NCBI GenBank assembly: GCA_947474705.1
Contig: CANJJS010000033.1
Coordinates: 1-46,549 of the forward strand
Reading direction: 5' to 3'
DNA length: 46,549 bases
Source of the DNA: Acetobacteraceae bacterium
GTDB taxonomy: Bacteria; Pseudomonadota; Alphaproteobacteria; Acetobacterales; Acetobacteraceae
Shown: positions 21,026 to 27,941 of the stretch, in pieces
Layout of the letters: each line of letters begins with the position of its first letter
Numbering within the stretch: the stretch's first letter is position 1
The notes under the pieces: model-generated
What the model saw: the letters and a program-made list of their open reading frames with translations, nothing else
Told to the model about the DNA's origin: nothing
Databases searched by the model: none
Program-made: the position numbers and the translations under genes

Positions 21026-21799
21026 CTACCTCCCAGGCCAGTTCGGCAGGCGCTTTTCGATAAAGGCCTGACGGCCCTCGGCGGCATCCTCGGTCAAGGC
21101 CAGTGTGCCAATCTGAGCTTCCATAAAGACGGCGGCGTTGTCGAAACTCATGTCTTCCGTTTGCCGCATCGCGTATTTGCCGCGGCGGATGGAGGTCGGG
21201 CTTTTGTCGAGCAGCCGATTCAGCAGCCAATCGACTTTGGCGTCGAGTTCCACGGGCGGAACAATGTAATTCAACAAGCCGAGAGCGAGCGCTTCCGCGG
21301 CATCGACCGGTTCCCCCGTCAGCGCCATCTCGTAAAGTTTACGCGGTGGGATCAGGCATTGCAGAACGGCCATGATCTGCATCGGGAAAACACCAACCTT
21401 TACTTCCGGCATGCCGAAACGGGCGTTATCCACGGCGATGGCCATGTCGCACATACCCAGCATGCCCATGCCGCCGGCCATGGCATGACCGTTGACGCGG
21501 GCGATCAGCGGCAGGGTGAGGTTGCGCGCGACCTTCATCAGGCTGACGAAGGGCACGCCGACCTGGGAGTAATCGTATTTGAACGAGCCGGAACCCGCCG
21601 ACAGATCGGCTCCCGCGCAAAACGCGCGATCTCCAGCGCCCGTCAGGACGACGGCGCGGATGGCGGGATCGGCGGTCGCGGCGTGCATGCCGTCCATGAT
21701 GCCGTGGCAGACGGCGTCGTTCATCGCGTTGCGCCGTTCCGGGCGGTTAATGGTGATCCATTGCACCGCGCCGCGTTTTTCGACCAGAACCTCAGACAT
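21026..21799 (-). CDS. Enoyl-CoA hydratase/isomerase family protein
   Basis: The protein has 257 residues, a crotonase. It has WITINRPERRNAMND, the oxyanion-hole segment GDRAFCAGADLSAG, and NGHAMAGGMGMLGMCDMAIA then FGMPEVKVG. The first classical catalytic Glu is replaced (GGMGML) and the second is kept (MPEV), as in many isomerases and one-acid/base hydratases. The true start is ATG 21799, which overlaps the stop of the upstream lyase gene (ATGA); the frame extends upstream but only as a shadow of that gene. It acts on a CoA ester, probably next to the lyase product or substrate. Confidence 0.93.
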   Translation of the reverse strand: MSEVLVEKRGAVQWITINRPERRNAMNDAVCHGIMDGMHAATADPAIRAVVLTGAGDRAFCAGADLSAGSGSFKYDYSQVGVPFVSLMKVARNLTLPLIARVNGHAMAGGMGMLGMCDMAIAVDNARFGMPEVKVGVFPMQIMAVLQCLIPPRKLYEMALTGEPVDAAEALALGLLNYIVPPVELDAKVDWLLNRLLDKSPTSIRRGKYAMRQTEDMSFDNAAVFMEAQIGTLALTEDAAEGRQAFIEKRLPNWPGR

Positions 21800-22752
21800 C
21801 AGTGCGTCCTTTGGCGGAATTTCGACAGGCTGCCGCCGTGCATGACCTTGCCGGGCAGCGGATGTCCGACGATCGTTTCGGCCATGCGGGCACATTCGAT
21901 CAACGCGTCGAGGTCGATGCCGGTTTCGATCCCCATTTCGTGCGCCATGAACACCAGGTCCTCGGTGCAGATATTGCCCGCCGCGCCCTTGTGGCCCGCG
22001 AAGGGACAACCGCCCAGTCCGGCGCAGGAACTGTCGAAGCTGGAGATGCCCATCTGCATGCCCATCAAGGCGTTGGCGATGCCGGTGCCGCGGGTGTCGT
22101 GCAGGTGCAGCGCCAATTTCAGGTCCGGCCATTTTTCGCGGACAGCACCGACCACGCGCTGCACACCTGCAGGCGACGCCCATCCCACGGTATCGGCGAG
22201 GCGAACACGGTCGAGTTGGATACCATACTCGTCGGCCAGGTCGAGCAACCGTCCCACGCAGTCGCGGACCGTTTCGGGCGCGATCGCGCCTTCGAAATTG
22301 CAGCCGAAGGCGGTCATCACGATCGCGGATTCAACGGAAATGTCGCATTCCCGGAAGAAATTGAGCTGGCGGCGCTGTTCGGCCAGAGTTTCCTCGTTGT
22401 CCTTGTTGGTGTTGTGGATGGAAAAGGTGTTCGACGTGCTCATTTGCAGGCCGCCCGTGATATACAGGGGCGTTTCCACGGCCCGCTGATACCCGCGCAG
22501 GTTCAGCGCGATTCCGGTGTAATGCACATCCGGCCGTTTGCGGATGCCGTTGGCCACTTCGACGGCGTCGGCCATGCCGGGCACGCGGCGGGCATCGACG
22601 AACGACACGCACTGGACATCCTTCAGGCCGGTGTCCGCGAGGGCCTCGCAGAAGCGGATTTTGTCGTAGGTGCCGATGGGGCCGGGTTCGATTTGAAACC
22701 CCTCGCGCGGGCCTTCCTCGTGGATCTCGATGCGTTTGGGCAGATCGCTCAT
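21799..22752 (-). CDS. Hydroxymethylglutaryl-CoA lyase family protein
   Basis: The protein has 317 residues, a TIM-barrel lyase of the HMGL-like family. Metal-binding residues are in [10 protein letters not shown] (HxH), and the catalytic Cys loop is [16 protein letters not shown]. The N-terminal motif is [12 protein letters not shown] where true HMG-CoA lyases have GPRDGLQNE; the Asp to Glu change suggests a related substrate rather than HMG-CoA itself. AGGAGG lies 7 nt before ATG 22752. It is the first gene of the operon lyase-crotonase-ThDP enzyme-SDR, divergent from aroQ over a 133 bp gap. Confidence 0.9.
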   Translation of the reverse strand: MSDLPKRIEIHEEGPREGFQIEPGPIGTYDKIRFCEALADTGLKDVQCVSFVDARRVPGMADAVEVANGIRKRPDVHYTGIALNLRGYQRAVETPLYITGGLQMSTSNTFSIHNTNKDNEETLAEQRRQLNFFRECDISVESAIVMTAFGCNFEGAIAPETVRDCVGRLLDLADEYGIQLDRVRLADTVGWASPAGVQRVVGAVREKWPDLKLALHLHDTRGTGIANALMGMQMGISSFDSSCAGLGGCPFAGHKGAAGNICTEDLVFMAHEMGIETGIDLDALIECARMAETIVGHPLPGKVMHGGSLSKFRQRTH

Positions 22753-22885
22753 GGCTTCCCTCCTGTCGTGTTGGTGGCATGATGCCACCGATACGGCGGG
22801 AGGAAAATCGTGCCTGACGGAATGCGGGTTCTGGAGCCTGACGGAGACTGGTAAACACAGCCGCTCGCACCGAAAGGAACCTCGC

Positions 22886-23335
22886 ATGAGCCGTCTCGTC
22901 TACGTCCTCAATGGTCCCAACCTGAACCTGCTTGGCAAGCGCCAGCCGCATATCTATGGCCATGAAACCCTGGCCGACGTCGAACGCGATTGCCGCGCTC
23001 TGGCGGCCGAGCTGAAACTGGACCTGCGCTTTCATCAGTCGAACCGGGAATACGAACTGATCGACTGGATCCACGAGGCACGGGACACGGCGGGCGGCCT
23101 CGTCATCAATCCGGCGGCGTTTACCCATACATCGGTCGCCATCCTCGACGCGCTGAACACCTTCGACGCGCCAGTGATCGAGGTTCATATTTCCAACGTT
23201 CATAAGCGGGAGGAATTTCGCCACCGCTCCTTTGTCTCTCTGCGCGCCGATGGGGTGATCGCGGGCTGCGGGACGTTGGGATATCAACTGGCGCTGCGGC
23301 GGGTGGCCTCGTTGCTGGACAGCCAGGCGGCCTGA
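22886..23335 (+). CDS. aroQ: 3-dehydroquinate dehydratase, type II
   Basis: The protein has 149 residues, the standard type II length. It dehydrates 3-dehydroquinate to 3-dehydroshikimate in the shikimate pathway as a dodecamer. Motifs are [15 protein letters not shown], the flexible-loop Tyr in [23 protein letters not shown], and [17 protein letters not shown] with the catalytic His/Glu area. AAAGGA precedes ATG 22886. The accBC genes that often follow aroQ in proteobacteria are absent here; a tRNA gene on the other strand follows instead. Confidence 0.97.
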   Translation: MSRLVYVLNGPNLNLLGKRQPHIYGHETLADVERDCRALAAELKLDLRFHQSNREYELIDWIHEARDTAGGLVINPAAFTHTSVAILDALNTFDAPVIEVHISNVHKREEFRHRSFVSLRADGVIAGCGTLGYQLALRRVASLLDSQAA

Positions 23336-23345
23336 CGCGGCGATA

Positions 23346-23420
23346 TGGCTGGGGCGGGAGGATTCGAACCTCCGTATGACGGAATCAAAATCCGTTGCCT
23401 TACCGCTTGGCGACGCCCCA
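23346..23420 (-). tRNA. tRNA-Gln (anticodon TTG)
   Basis: A 75 nt cloverleaf is read on the minus strand. The acceptor TGGGGCG pairs with CGCCCCA. The D arm contains AAGCGGTAAGGCA, the anticodon loop is TTTTGAT with anticodon TTG, and the T arm is GGAGGTTCGAACCTCC. The 3' CCA is encoded (23346-23348). It decodes CAA and, by wobble, CAG. Confidence 0.97.
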
Positions 23421-23497
23421 ATCGCGGATCGCGCGCGAACCAGCGGGTGATAGGTCGGGATCGTCTTCGCGGCAAGCGCGAAGACGATCGAAACCGC

Positions 23498-24361
23498 TCA
23501 AGAAAACAATTCGCCGCTCCACCGCCACCATCCCCGGCGGCGGAGGGCGTCCGCGGCGGCCTTCGCGTCCGCTTCGCGCGCGTAGAGACCGAAGCAGGTC
23601 GCGCCAGAGCCGCTCATGCGCGCCAAAAGACAGCCGGGCGTCCCGGAAATCGCGGCCAGGACATCCCCGATCGCGGGTACCAGCGAAATCGCCGGGCTTT
23701 CCAGATCGTTGGTCAGACGGGCGACATCGGCCGCCATGTCCTCCGTGCCGATCCATTCCTTCGGCAATTCGGCGTCGGGCGTGAAACCGCCGGTCCGCGC
23801 GCGAAACACCGACACCGTCGACAGAGGAATTCCGGGATTGACCAAGAGCAAACCGCATGACGGCAAAACGGGCGCGGCCGTCAGTTGCTCGCCGATTCCA
23901 CCCATGCGCATGGGGCGATCGCGCAGGCAGACCGGCACATCGGCGCCCAGACGCGCGGCGATTCGGTCGAGTTCCACCGCGTCAGGGGCGATACGCCAGG
24001 CCCGGCAAAGTAGCCGCAACGCCGCGGCCGCATCCGCCGAGCCGCCGCCGATACCAGACGCCACGGGGATTCGCTTGGTCAAAGTCAGGCGCGCCTCCGC
24101 CCGGACCCCGGCGGAGTCCGCAAGTGCTCGCGCGGCGCGGAGTACGAGATTGTCTGGTTCCGCGGCCAACGAATCGGCGAAAGGACCCTCCACGTTAAGC
24201 GAAAGACCTTCCGCGGGGGCGTACGCCACCACATCCGCGAGACCGGCGAAAATGGCGAGGCTATCGAGGAGGTGATACCCGTCGGCACGCTTGCCGGTCA
24301 CATGCAGAAACAGATTGACCTTGGCGGGCGCCGGCTCCGAACGATCCTGACCGTGGGTCAT
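23498..24361 (-). CDS. ispE: 4-(cytidine 5'-diphospho)-2-C-methyl-D-erythritol kinase
   Basis: The protein has 287 residues, a GHMP kinase. It phosphorylates CDP-methylerythritol in the non-mevalonate isoprenoid pathway. Diagnostic motifs are the N-terminal [19 protein letters not shown] with DSL, the ATP loop [18 protein letters not shown], and the C-terminal [16 protein letters not shown] chose ATG 24361; a GTG at 24379 would add six residues, and neither start has a good Shine-Dalgarno. It lies 64 bp downstream of the TPR lipoprotein gene on the same strand and is probably cotranscribed with it. Confidence 0.95.
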   Translation of the reverse strand: MTHGQDRSEPAPAKVNLFLHVTGKRADGYHLLDSLAIFAGLADVVAYAPAEGLSLNVEGPFADSLAAEPDNLVLRAARALADSAGVRAEARLTLTKRIPVASGIGGGSADAAAALRLLCRAWRIAPDAVELDRIAARLGADVPVCLRDRPMRMGGIGEQLTAAPVLPSCGLLLVNPGIPLSTVSVFRARTGGFTPDAELPKEWIGTEDMAADVARLTNDLESPAISLVPAIGDVLAAISGTPGCLLARMSGSGATCFGLYAREADAKAAADALRRRGWWRWSGELFS

Positions 24362-24394
24362 CTCCCGGCGTCCACGCACCCGGCGGACACAAAA

Positions 24395-24436
24395 CTATTT
24401 CCCACTCGTCTATTTCCCACTCGTCTATTTCCCACT
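24395..24436. repeat. 15 bp tandem repeat, 2.8 copies, carrying the stop codon
   Basis: The unit CTATTTCCCACTCGT occurs at 24395-24409 and 24410-24424, with a third, 12 nt partial copy at 24425-24436. On the minus strand each unit encodes SGK followed by TAG, so the end of the TPR gene is duplicated together with its stop. This is recent slippage or duplication without effect on the protein. Confidence 0.9.
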
Positions 24437-26107
24437 GGCGAGCGCGTCATACGGATGGGACTTAATCTTCGCCTGGATCTTCGCGGCATCCTCTGGGGTT
24501 GGCTTCAGGGTCAGCGCCCGGCGCCATTGATAATGGGCTTCGATCCGGCGGCCGACGGCCCAGTACACATCGCCAAGGTGATCCGTGACCGTCGGATCCT
24601 CCGGTTCCAGCCCAACCGCGCGCTCGATGTGCTTCACCGCTTCCGCCAATCTGCCGCGGCGATAGGCCACCCACCCCAGACTATCCGCGATCGCCCCATC
24701 GTTCGGTCTCCGCGCCGCCGCCTTCTGTATCATGTCCTGGGCTTTGTCCAGATTTCTACCCATGTCCGCCCAGGCGTAGCCGAGATAGTTGAGGACGGAG
24801 GGTTGGTCGGGGGAGAGTTCCAACGCGCGACTGAAATCGGCTTCCGCCCGGCTCCATTGACCTGAGCGTTCGTAGGCGATGCCCCGGCTGTAGTACACGC
24901 CCCAGTCGTCCGGCTTCGTTTGACGGATCCGGGCGATAACGCGGTTATAGGCGGCGATGGCCTCGGCATGGCGCTGTTTCAGGCGGAGGTAATCGCCGAG
25001 TTGAATGTCCGGAATCGCGCTGTCCGGATAATCGCGGCTGACCCGCTCCACCTCCCGAATCGCCTCCTCGGAACGGCCCAACTGGTGCAGCAGCGCCGCG
25101 CGGCGCAGACGGATCAAGGGCACCAGGGGATCCGAGGAACGGACGGCTTCGTCCAGCAAGGACAGCGCGACCTCGTAACGGCGCGCGGCGCTCTGCGCGT
25201 CCGACGCCAGCAGGCGCGCGGTGGCGGAGTCCGGGCGGGTGTCGAGGGCCAGACGGCTCATGATGGAGGAAAGCTCGCCGGTTTCCGGCCCGCGCAGCGC
25301 GGCGGCGAAGGTGGCATAGGCTTCCGACATGCCCTCCAGGGCGCGCGCCACGGGCCGGCGCGATGCCGCCTGCAACAGGCCGGGCAAGGCGATCGCGGCC
25401 TCTGGCACGGCGGCGGTCATGTCGGTCAGGAGCCGGGACGCGAGGGCGGTGCGGCCGGAGCGGGCGTGCCAACTGGCCAAAATCAGGGCGCTGCGCGGGC
25501 TCTGCGCGCCCAGTTCCGGTTCCGCGATCTGATAGAATTCGGCGGCTTCGACGGACCGGCCAGCCAGGTCGGCGATCATACCGGCATGTAAGGCGACGAT
25601 GGACCGGAAACGCGGATTAGAGAGCGACGGCCGCAGCGCCGCCAGCGCCTGATCGGTGTCGCCCATGCCTTGCGCGGCCCATGCGACGAGAACGGGTTGC
25701 AGCAGTTGCATGACGCCATCGCCCGGAACGGCCCGGAAGCGTTGGATCGCTTCCTTCCAGTCTCCGGATTTCGCGGCATCGTTGGCGAGCAACAAATGCG
25801 CCACCTGATTGCCCGGCAGACGGCGGGCGAGCTGAACAGCCTCCGGCCGCCCCGCGTTCACGCAGGCGATGAAGGTCTGGATCAGCAGTTCGCGGTCGTT
25901 TGGATTGGCCTCCAAGGCACCGAGCAGCTCGTCGGCGGCGCGTTCGAAGTCGCCATGGGCCAGGGAAAAGCGGCCCGCGAGGAAGTTTCCGGCGCTGTTG
26001 GAGGGTGGCGGCCCTTTCGCGCCGCGCGTTGGATCGGCCGCCGCGCAGGCGGACAGGAGACACATGGTCAGAAGCACCGCGCGGCGCGCGTCCCGGAAGG
26101 CTTTCAT
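24425..26107 (-). CDS. TPR-repeat lipoprotein
   Basis: The protein has 560 residues. The N-terminus is a lipoprotein signal, RRAVLLTMCLLSAC, with lipobox LSAC and the modified Cys at about residue 21, followed by AAADPTRG (no Asp at +2, so outer membrane is likely). The rest is helical TPR arrays, clearest in the C-terminal half: AEADFSRALELSPDQPSVLN, GYAWADMGRNLDKAQDM and AEAVKHIERAVGLEPEDPTV. It is probably a periplasmic scaffold. Its gene precedes ispE, and such tetratricopeptide proteins are often found there in Rhodospirillales. No enzymatic motif is seen. Confidence 0.93.
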   Translation of the reverse strand: MKAFRDARRAVLLTMCLLSACAAADPTRGAKGPPPSNSAGNFLAGRFSLAHGDFERAADELLGALEANPNDRELLIQTFIACVNAGRPEAVQLARRLPGNQVAHLLLANDAAKSGDWKEAIQRFRAVPGDGVMQLLQPVLVAWAAQGMGDTDQALAALRPSLSNPRFRSIVALHAGMIADLAGRSVEAAEFYQIAEPELGAQSPRSALILASWHARSGRTALASRLLTDMTAAVPEAAIALPGLLQAASRRPVARALEGMSEAYATFAAALRGPETGELSSIMSRLALDTRPDSATARLLASDAQSAARRYEVALSLLDEAVRSSDPLVPLIRLRRAALLHQLGRSEEAIREVERVSRDYPDSAIPDIQLGDYLRLKQRHAEAIAAYNRVIARIRQTKPDDWGVYYSRGIAYERSGQWSRAEADFSRALELSPDQPSVLNYLGYAWADMGRNLDKAQDMIQKAAARRPNDGAIADSLGWVAYRRGRLAEAVKHIERAVGLEPEDPTVTDHLGDVYWAVGRRIEAHYQWRRALTLKPTPEDAAKIQAKIKSHPYDALASGK

Positions 26108-26257
26108 ACCGGACAGATTACCATCCGCGTGCTTCGCCTGTCATGTGGTACCTGCGGGGTGCTCCGTTCGGACGGCGCCAGGGACGGTGTTTCTTTCGCC
26201 GGCGGGACCGCGGGCCATCCAAGGCCGGGCGAAATTTCCCGCCCGACACCCCAATGC

Positions 26258-26286
26258 TTGCTTCCGGAAATAATTTCCGCTAATTT
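26258..26286 (+). promoter_or_regulatory. Sigma-70-type promoter of carA predicting a leaderless mRNA
   Basis: TTGCTT (26258-26263), a 17 bp spacer and TAATTT (26281-26286) fit a vegetative promoter. The first base of ATG 26293 lies 7 nt after the -10 element, where transcription should begin. No Shine-Dalgarno precedes this ATG, so the long carA form should be read from a leaderless transcript. Confidence 0.55.
26265..26279. promoter_or_regulatory. Palindromic operator candidate inside the carA promoter spacer
   Basis: CGGAAAT-A-ATTTCCG, a perfect dyad with 7 bp arms, sits exactly between the -35 and -10 elements. A protein bound here would exclude RNA polymerase. The binding factor is unknown. 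Confidence 0.45.
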
Positions 26287-26292
26287 GTGCCC

Positions 26293-27645
26293 ATGTCCAT
26301 CGCCATCGAAGCCATCGTCGATCGTCTCGGCGGCCCCGAAGCCGCCGCCCGCCTGACCGGAGTGTCCACCGAGGCCGTGCGCAAATGGCGCCAGGCCGGG
26401 GCGGTGCCCTCCCGCCATTGGGCCGCCGTCGCCGCCGCGACGGGCCTCACCATGGACGAACTCCGGGGAGACACGCCCATGCCGAACAGCGACATTCCTC
26501 CTGGCGCGACCGCCGCCCTGGTGCTGGCGGACGGCGCCGTGTTCTGGGGCCGCGGGTTCGGGGCGCATACCGGGGCCACGCCGCCGGTCGGCGAGATCTG
26601 CTTCAACACGGGTATGACCGGGTATCAGGAAACTCTTACCGACCCATCTTACGCCGGGCAGATCATTACCTTCACGTTTCCGCATATCGGCAATGTCGGC
26701 ACGAACCTGGAAGACATCGAGGCCGCGTCGATCGCCGCCCGGGGTGTCGTGGTCAAGCAGGACGTTGGCGAGCCGTCGAACTATCGCTCCACCCAGCACC
26801 TCGACGCCTGGCTGCGGGCGCGGGGGATCGCCGGGATTTCCGGTGTCGATACGCGGGCTTTGACCGCGCGTATCCGCGATGGCGGGCCGCCCACGGGGGT
26901 CATCGTGTATCCGGCCGATGGGCGGTTCGACCTCGCCGTGTCGCGGGCGCAGGCGGAGGCGTGGCCAGGTTTGGAGGGAATGGACCTGGCGAAGGAGGTC
27001 ACCTGCGCCCAATCCTATTCCTGGGATGAGACCACATGGGCCTGGTCCACCGGGTTCGGAAAACAGACCGATCCGAAGCGGCACGTGGTCGCCATGGATT
27101 TCGGCGCCAAGTGGAACATTCTGCGTTGCCTCGCGGCGGCGGGCTGCCGGGTGACGGTGGTGCCGGCGAATGCCTCGCCGGACGATATTTTCCGCCACAA
27201 GCCGGATGGCGTGTTTTTGTCGAACGGTCCGGGCGATCCAGCCGCGACGGGCGAGTATGCCGTGGCGACGATCCAGGCTGTGCTGGCCAAGGGCATTCCG
27301 GTGTTCGGGATTTGTCTGGGGCATCAGTTGCTGGCGCTGGCTCTGGGCGGCCGGACCTTCAAGCTGGAGCGCGGCCATCGCGGCGCCAACCAGCCGGTGA
27401 AAGATCTGACGACCGGAAAAGTGGAGATCACCAGCCAGAACCACGGGTTCGCGGTCGATCTTTCGACGCTGCCCGCCTCTGTCACGCCGACGCATGTCTC
27501 TCTGTTCGACGGGTCGAACGAAGGTCTGGCCTGTCCGGAGCGGAACGCCTTCAGCGTGCAGTATCACCCGGAGGCCAGTCCCGGCCCGAGCGATAGTCAT
27601 TACCTGTTCCATCGCTTCGTGGAGATGATGGATCGGCGAGCGTGA
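26293..27645 (+). CDS. carA: Carbamoyl-phosphate synthase small subunit with N-terminal HTH extension
   Basis: The long form has 450 residues; E. coli CarA has 382. Residues about 1-58 (IVDRLGGPEAAARLTGVSTE, VRKWRQAGAVPSRHW, AAATGLTMDEL) look like a small Cro/YdaS-type helix-turn-helix. The standard CarA begins near MPNSDIPPGATAALVLADG (residue 63). The amidotransferase triad is present: the Cys in FGICLGHQL (C341) and the His/Glu in VQYHPEASPGPSDSHY. CarA supplies ammonia from glutamine to CarB. I recall this extension being recognised in related bacteria but could not check. ATG 26293 starts the HTH form; an internal ATG at 26479 with its own Shine-Dalgarno would give a normal 388-residue protein. 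Confidence 0.93.
   Translation: MSIAIEAIVDRLGGPEAAARLTGVSTEAVRKWRQAGAVPSRHWAAVAAATGLTMDELRGDTPMPNSDIPPGATAALVLADGAVFWGRGFGAHTGATPPVGEICFNTGMTGYQETLTDPSYAGQIITFTFPHIGNVGTNLEDIEAASIAARGVVVKQDVGEPSNYRSTQHLDAWLRARGIAGISGVDTRALTARIRDGGPPTGVIVYPADGRFDLAVSRAQAEAWPGLEGMDLAKEVTCAQSYSWDETTWAWSTGFGKQTDPKRHVVAMDFGAKWNILRCLAAAGCRVTVVPANASPDDIFRHKPDGVFLSNGPGDPAATGEYAVATIQAVLAKGIPVFGICLGHQLLALALGGRTFKLERGHRGANQPVKDLTTGKVEITSQNHGFAVDLSTLPASVTPTHVSLFDGSNEGLACPERNAFSVQYHPEASPGPSDSHYLFHRFVEMMDRRA
26464..26481 (+). promoter_or_regulatory. Internal ribosome binding site and alternative carA start
   Basis: GGGGAG, 9 nt before the in-frame ATG at 26479 (MPNSDIPPG), forms a better Shine-Dalgarno than anything before ATG 26293. 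It would allow an HTH-free CarA of canonical length from the same mRNA. Confidence 0.45.
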
Positions 27646-27646
27646 C

Positions 27647-27904
27647 GTGGATGCCCAACGCCTGCTGCTGACCGTCGCCTTCCGGCACATCGTTCGCGCG
27701 CCGAACGCCGAAGCCGGGGTCGAACGTGTCGCGGCTTTGGCGCGCAAGCCGCTCTCGATATCCGCGTTCCACGACGCCGTCGCCGCCTGCCTCCGCGACG
27801 GCCTGATCCGAGACCCGATCCGCCTGCCAGAGGGCGCGTTGCAGTGCCACTGGCACCTGGAACTGACGCCCAAGGGCGTCGCCGAAGCCCGCGCCATCGC
27901 CTGA
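27647..27904 (+). CDS. Small winged-helix-like hypothetical protein between carA and carB
   Basis: The protein has 85 residues from GTG 27647, one base after the carA stop. The composition fits a winged helix: [20 protein letters not shown] as recognition-type helices, then [20 protein letters not shown], whose LTPKG turn is typical of MarR/PadR-like wings. I do not recognise a named family. Its place inside the carAB operon, directly after an HTH-bearing CarA, hints at a regulatory or accessory role, which is inference. It ends 37 bp before carB. Confidence 0.75.
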   Translation: MDAQRLLLTVAFRHIVRAPNAEAGVERVAALARKPLSISAFHDAVAACLRDGLIRDPIRLPEGALQCHWHLELTPKGVAEARAIA

Positions 27905-27941
27905 CAAGCCGTTTTCACCGCCCAACATCGAAGCAGGCCCC

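Noticed and set aside
22753-22885. Riboswitch or operator between the lyase gene and aroQ
   Set aside because: Only a short direct repeat (GCCTGACGGA twice) was seen, with no folding or palindrome to support a call.
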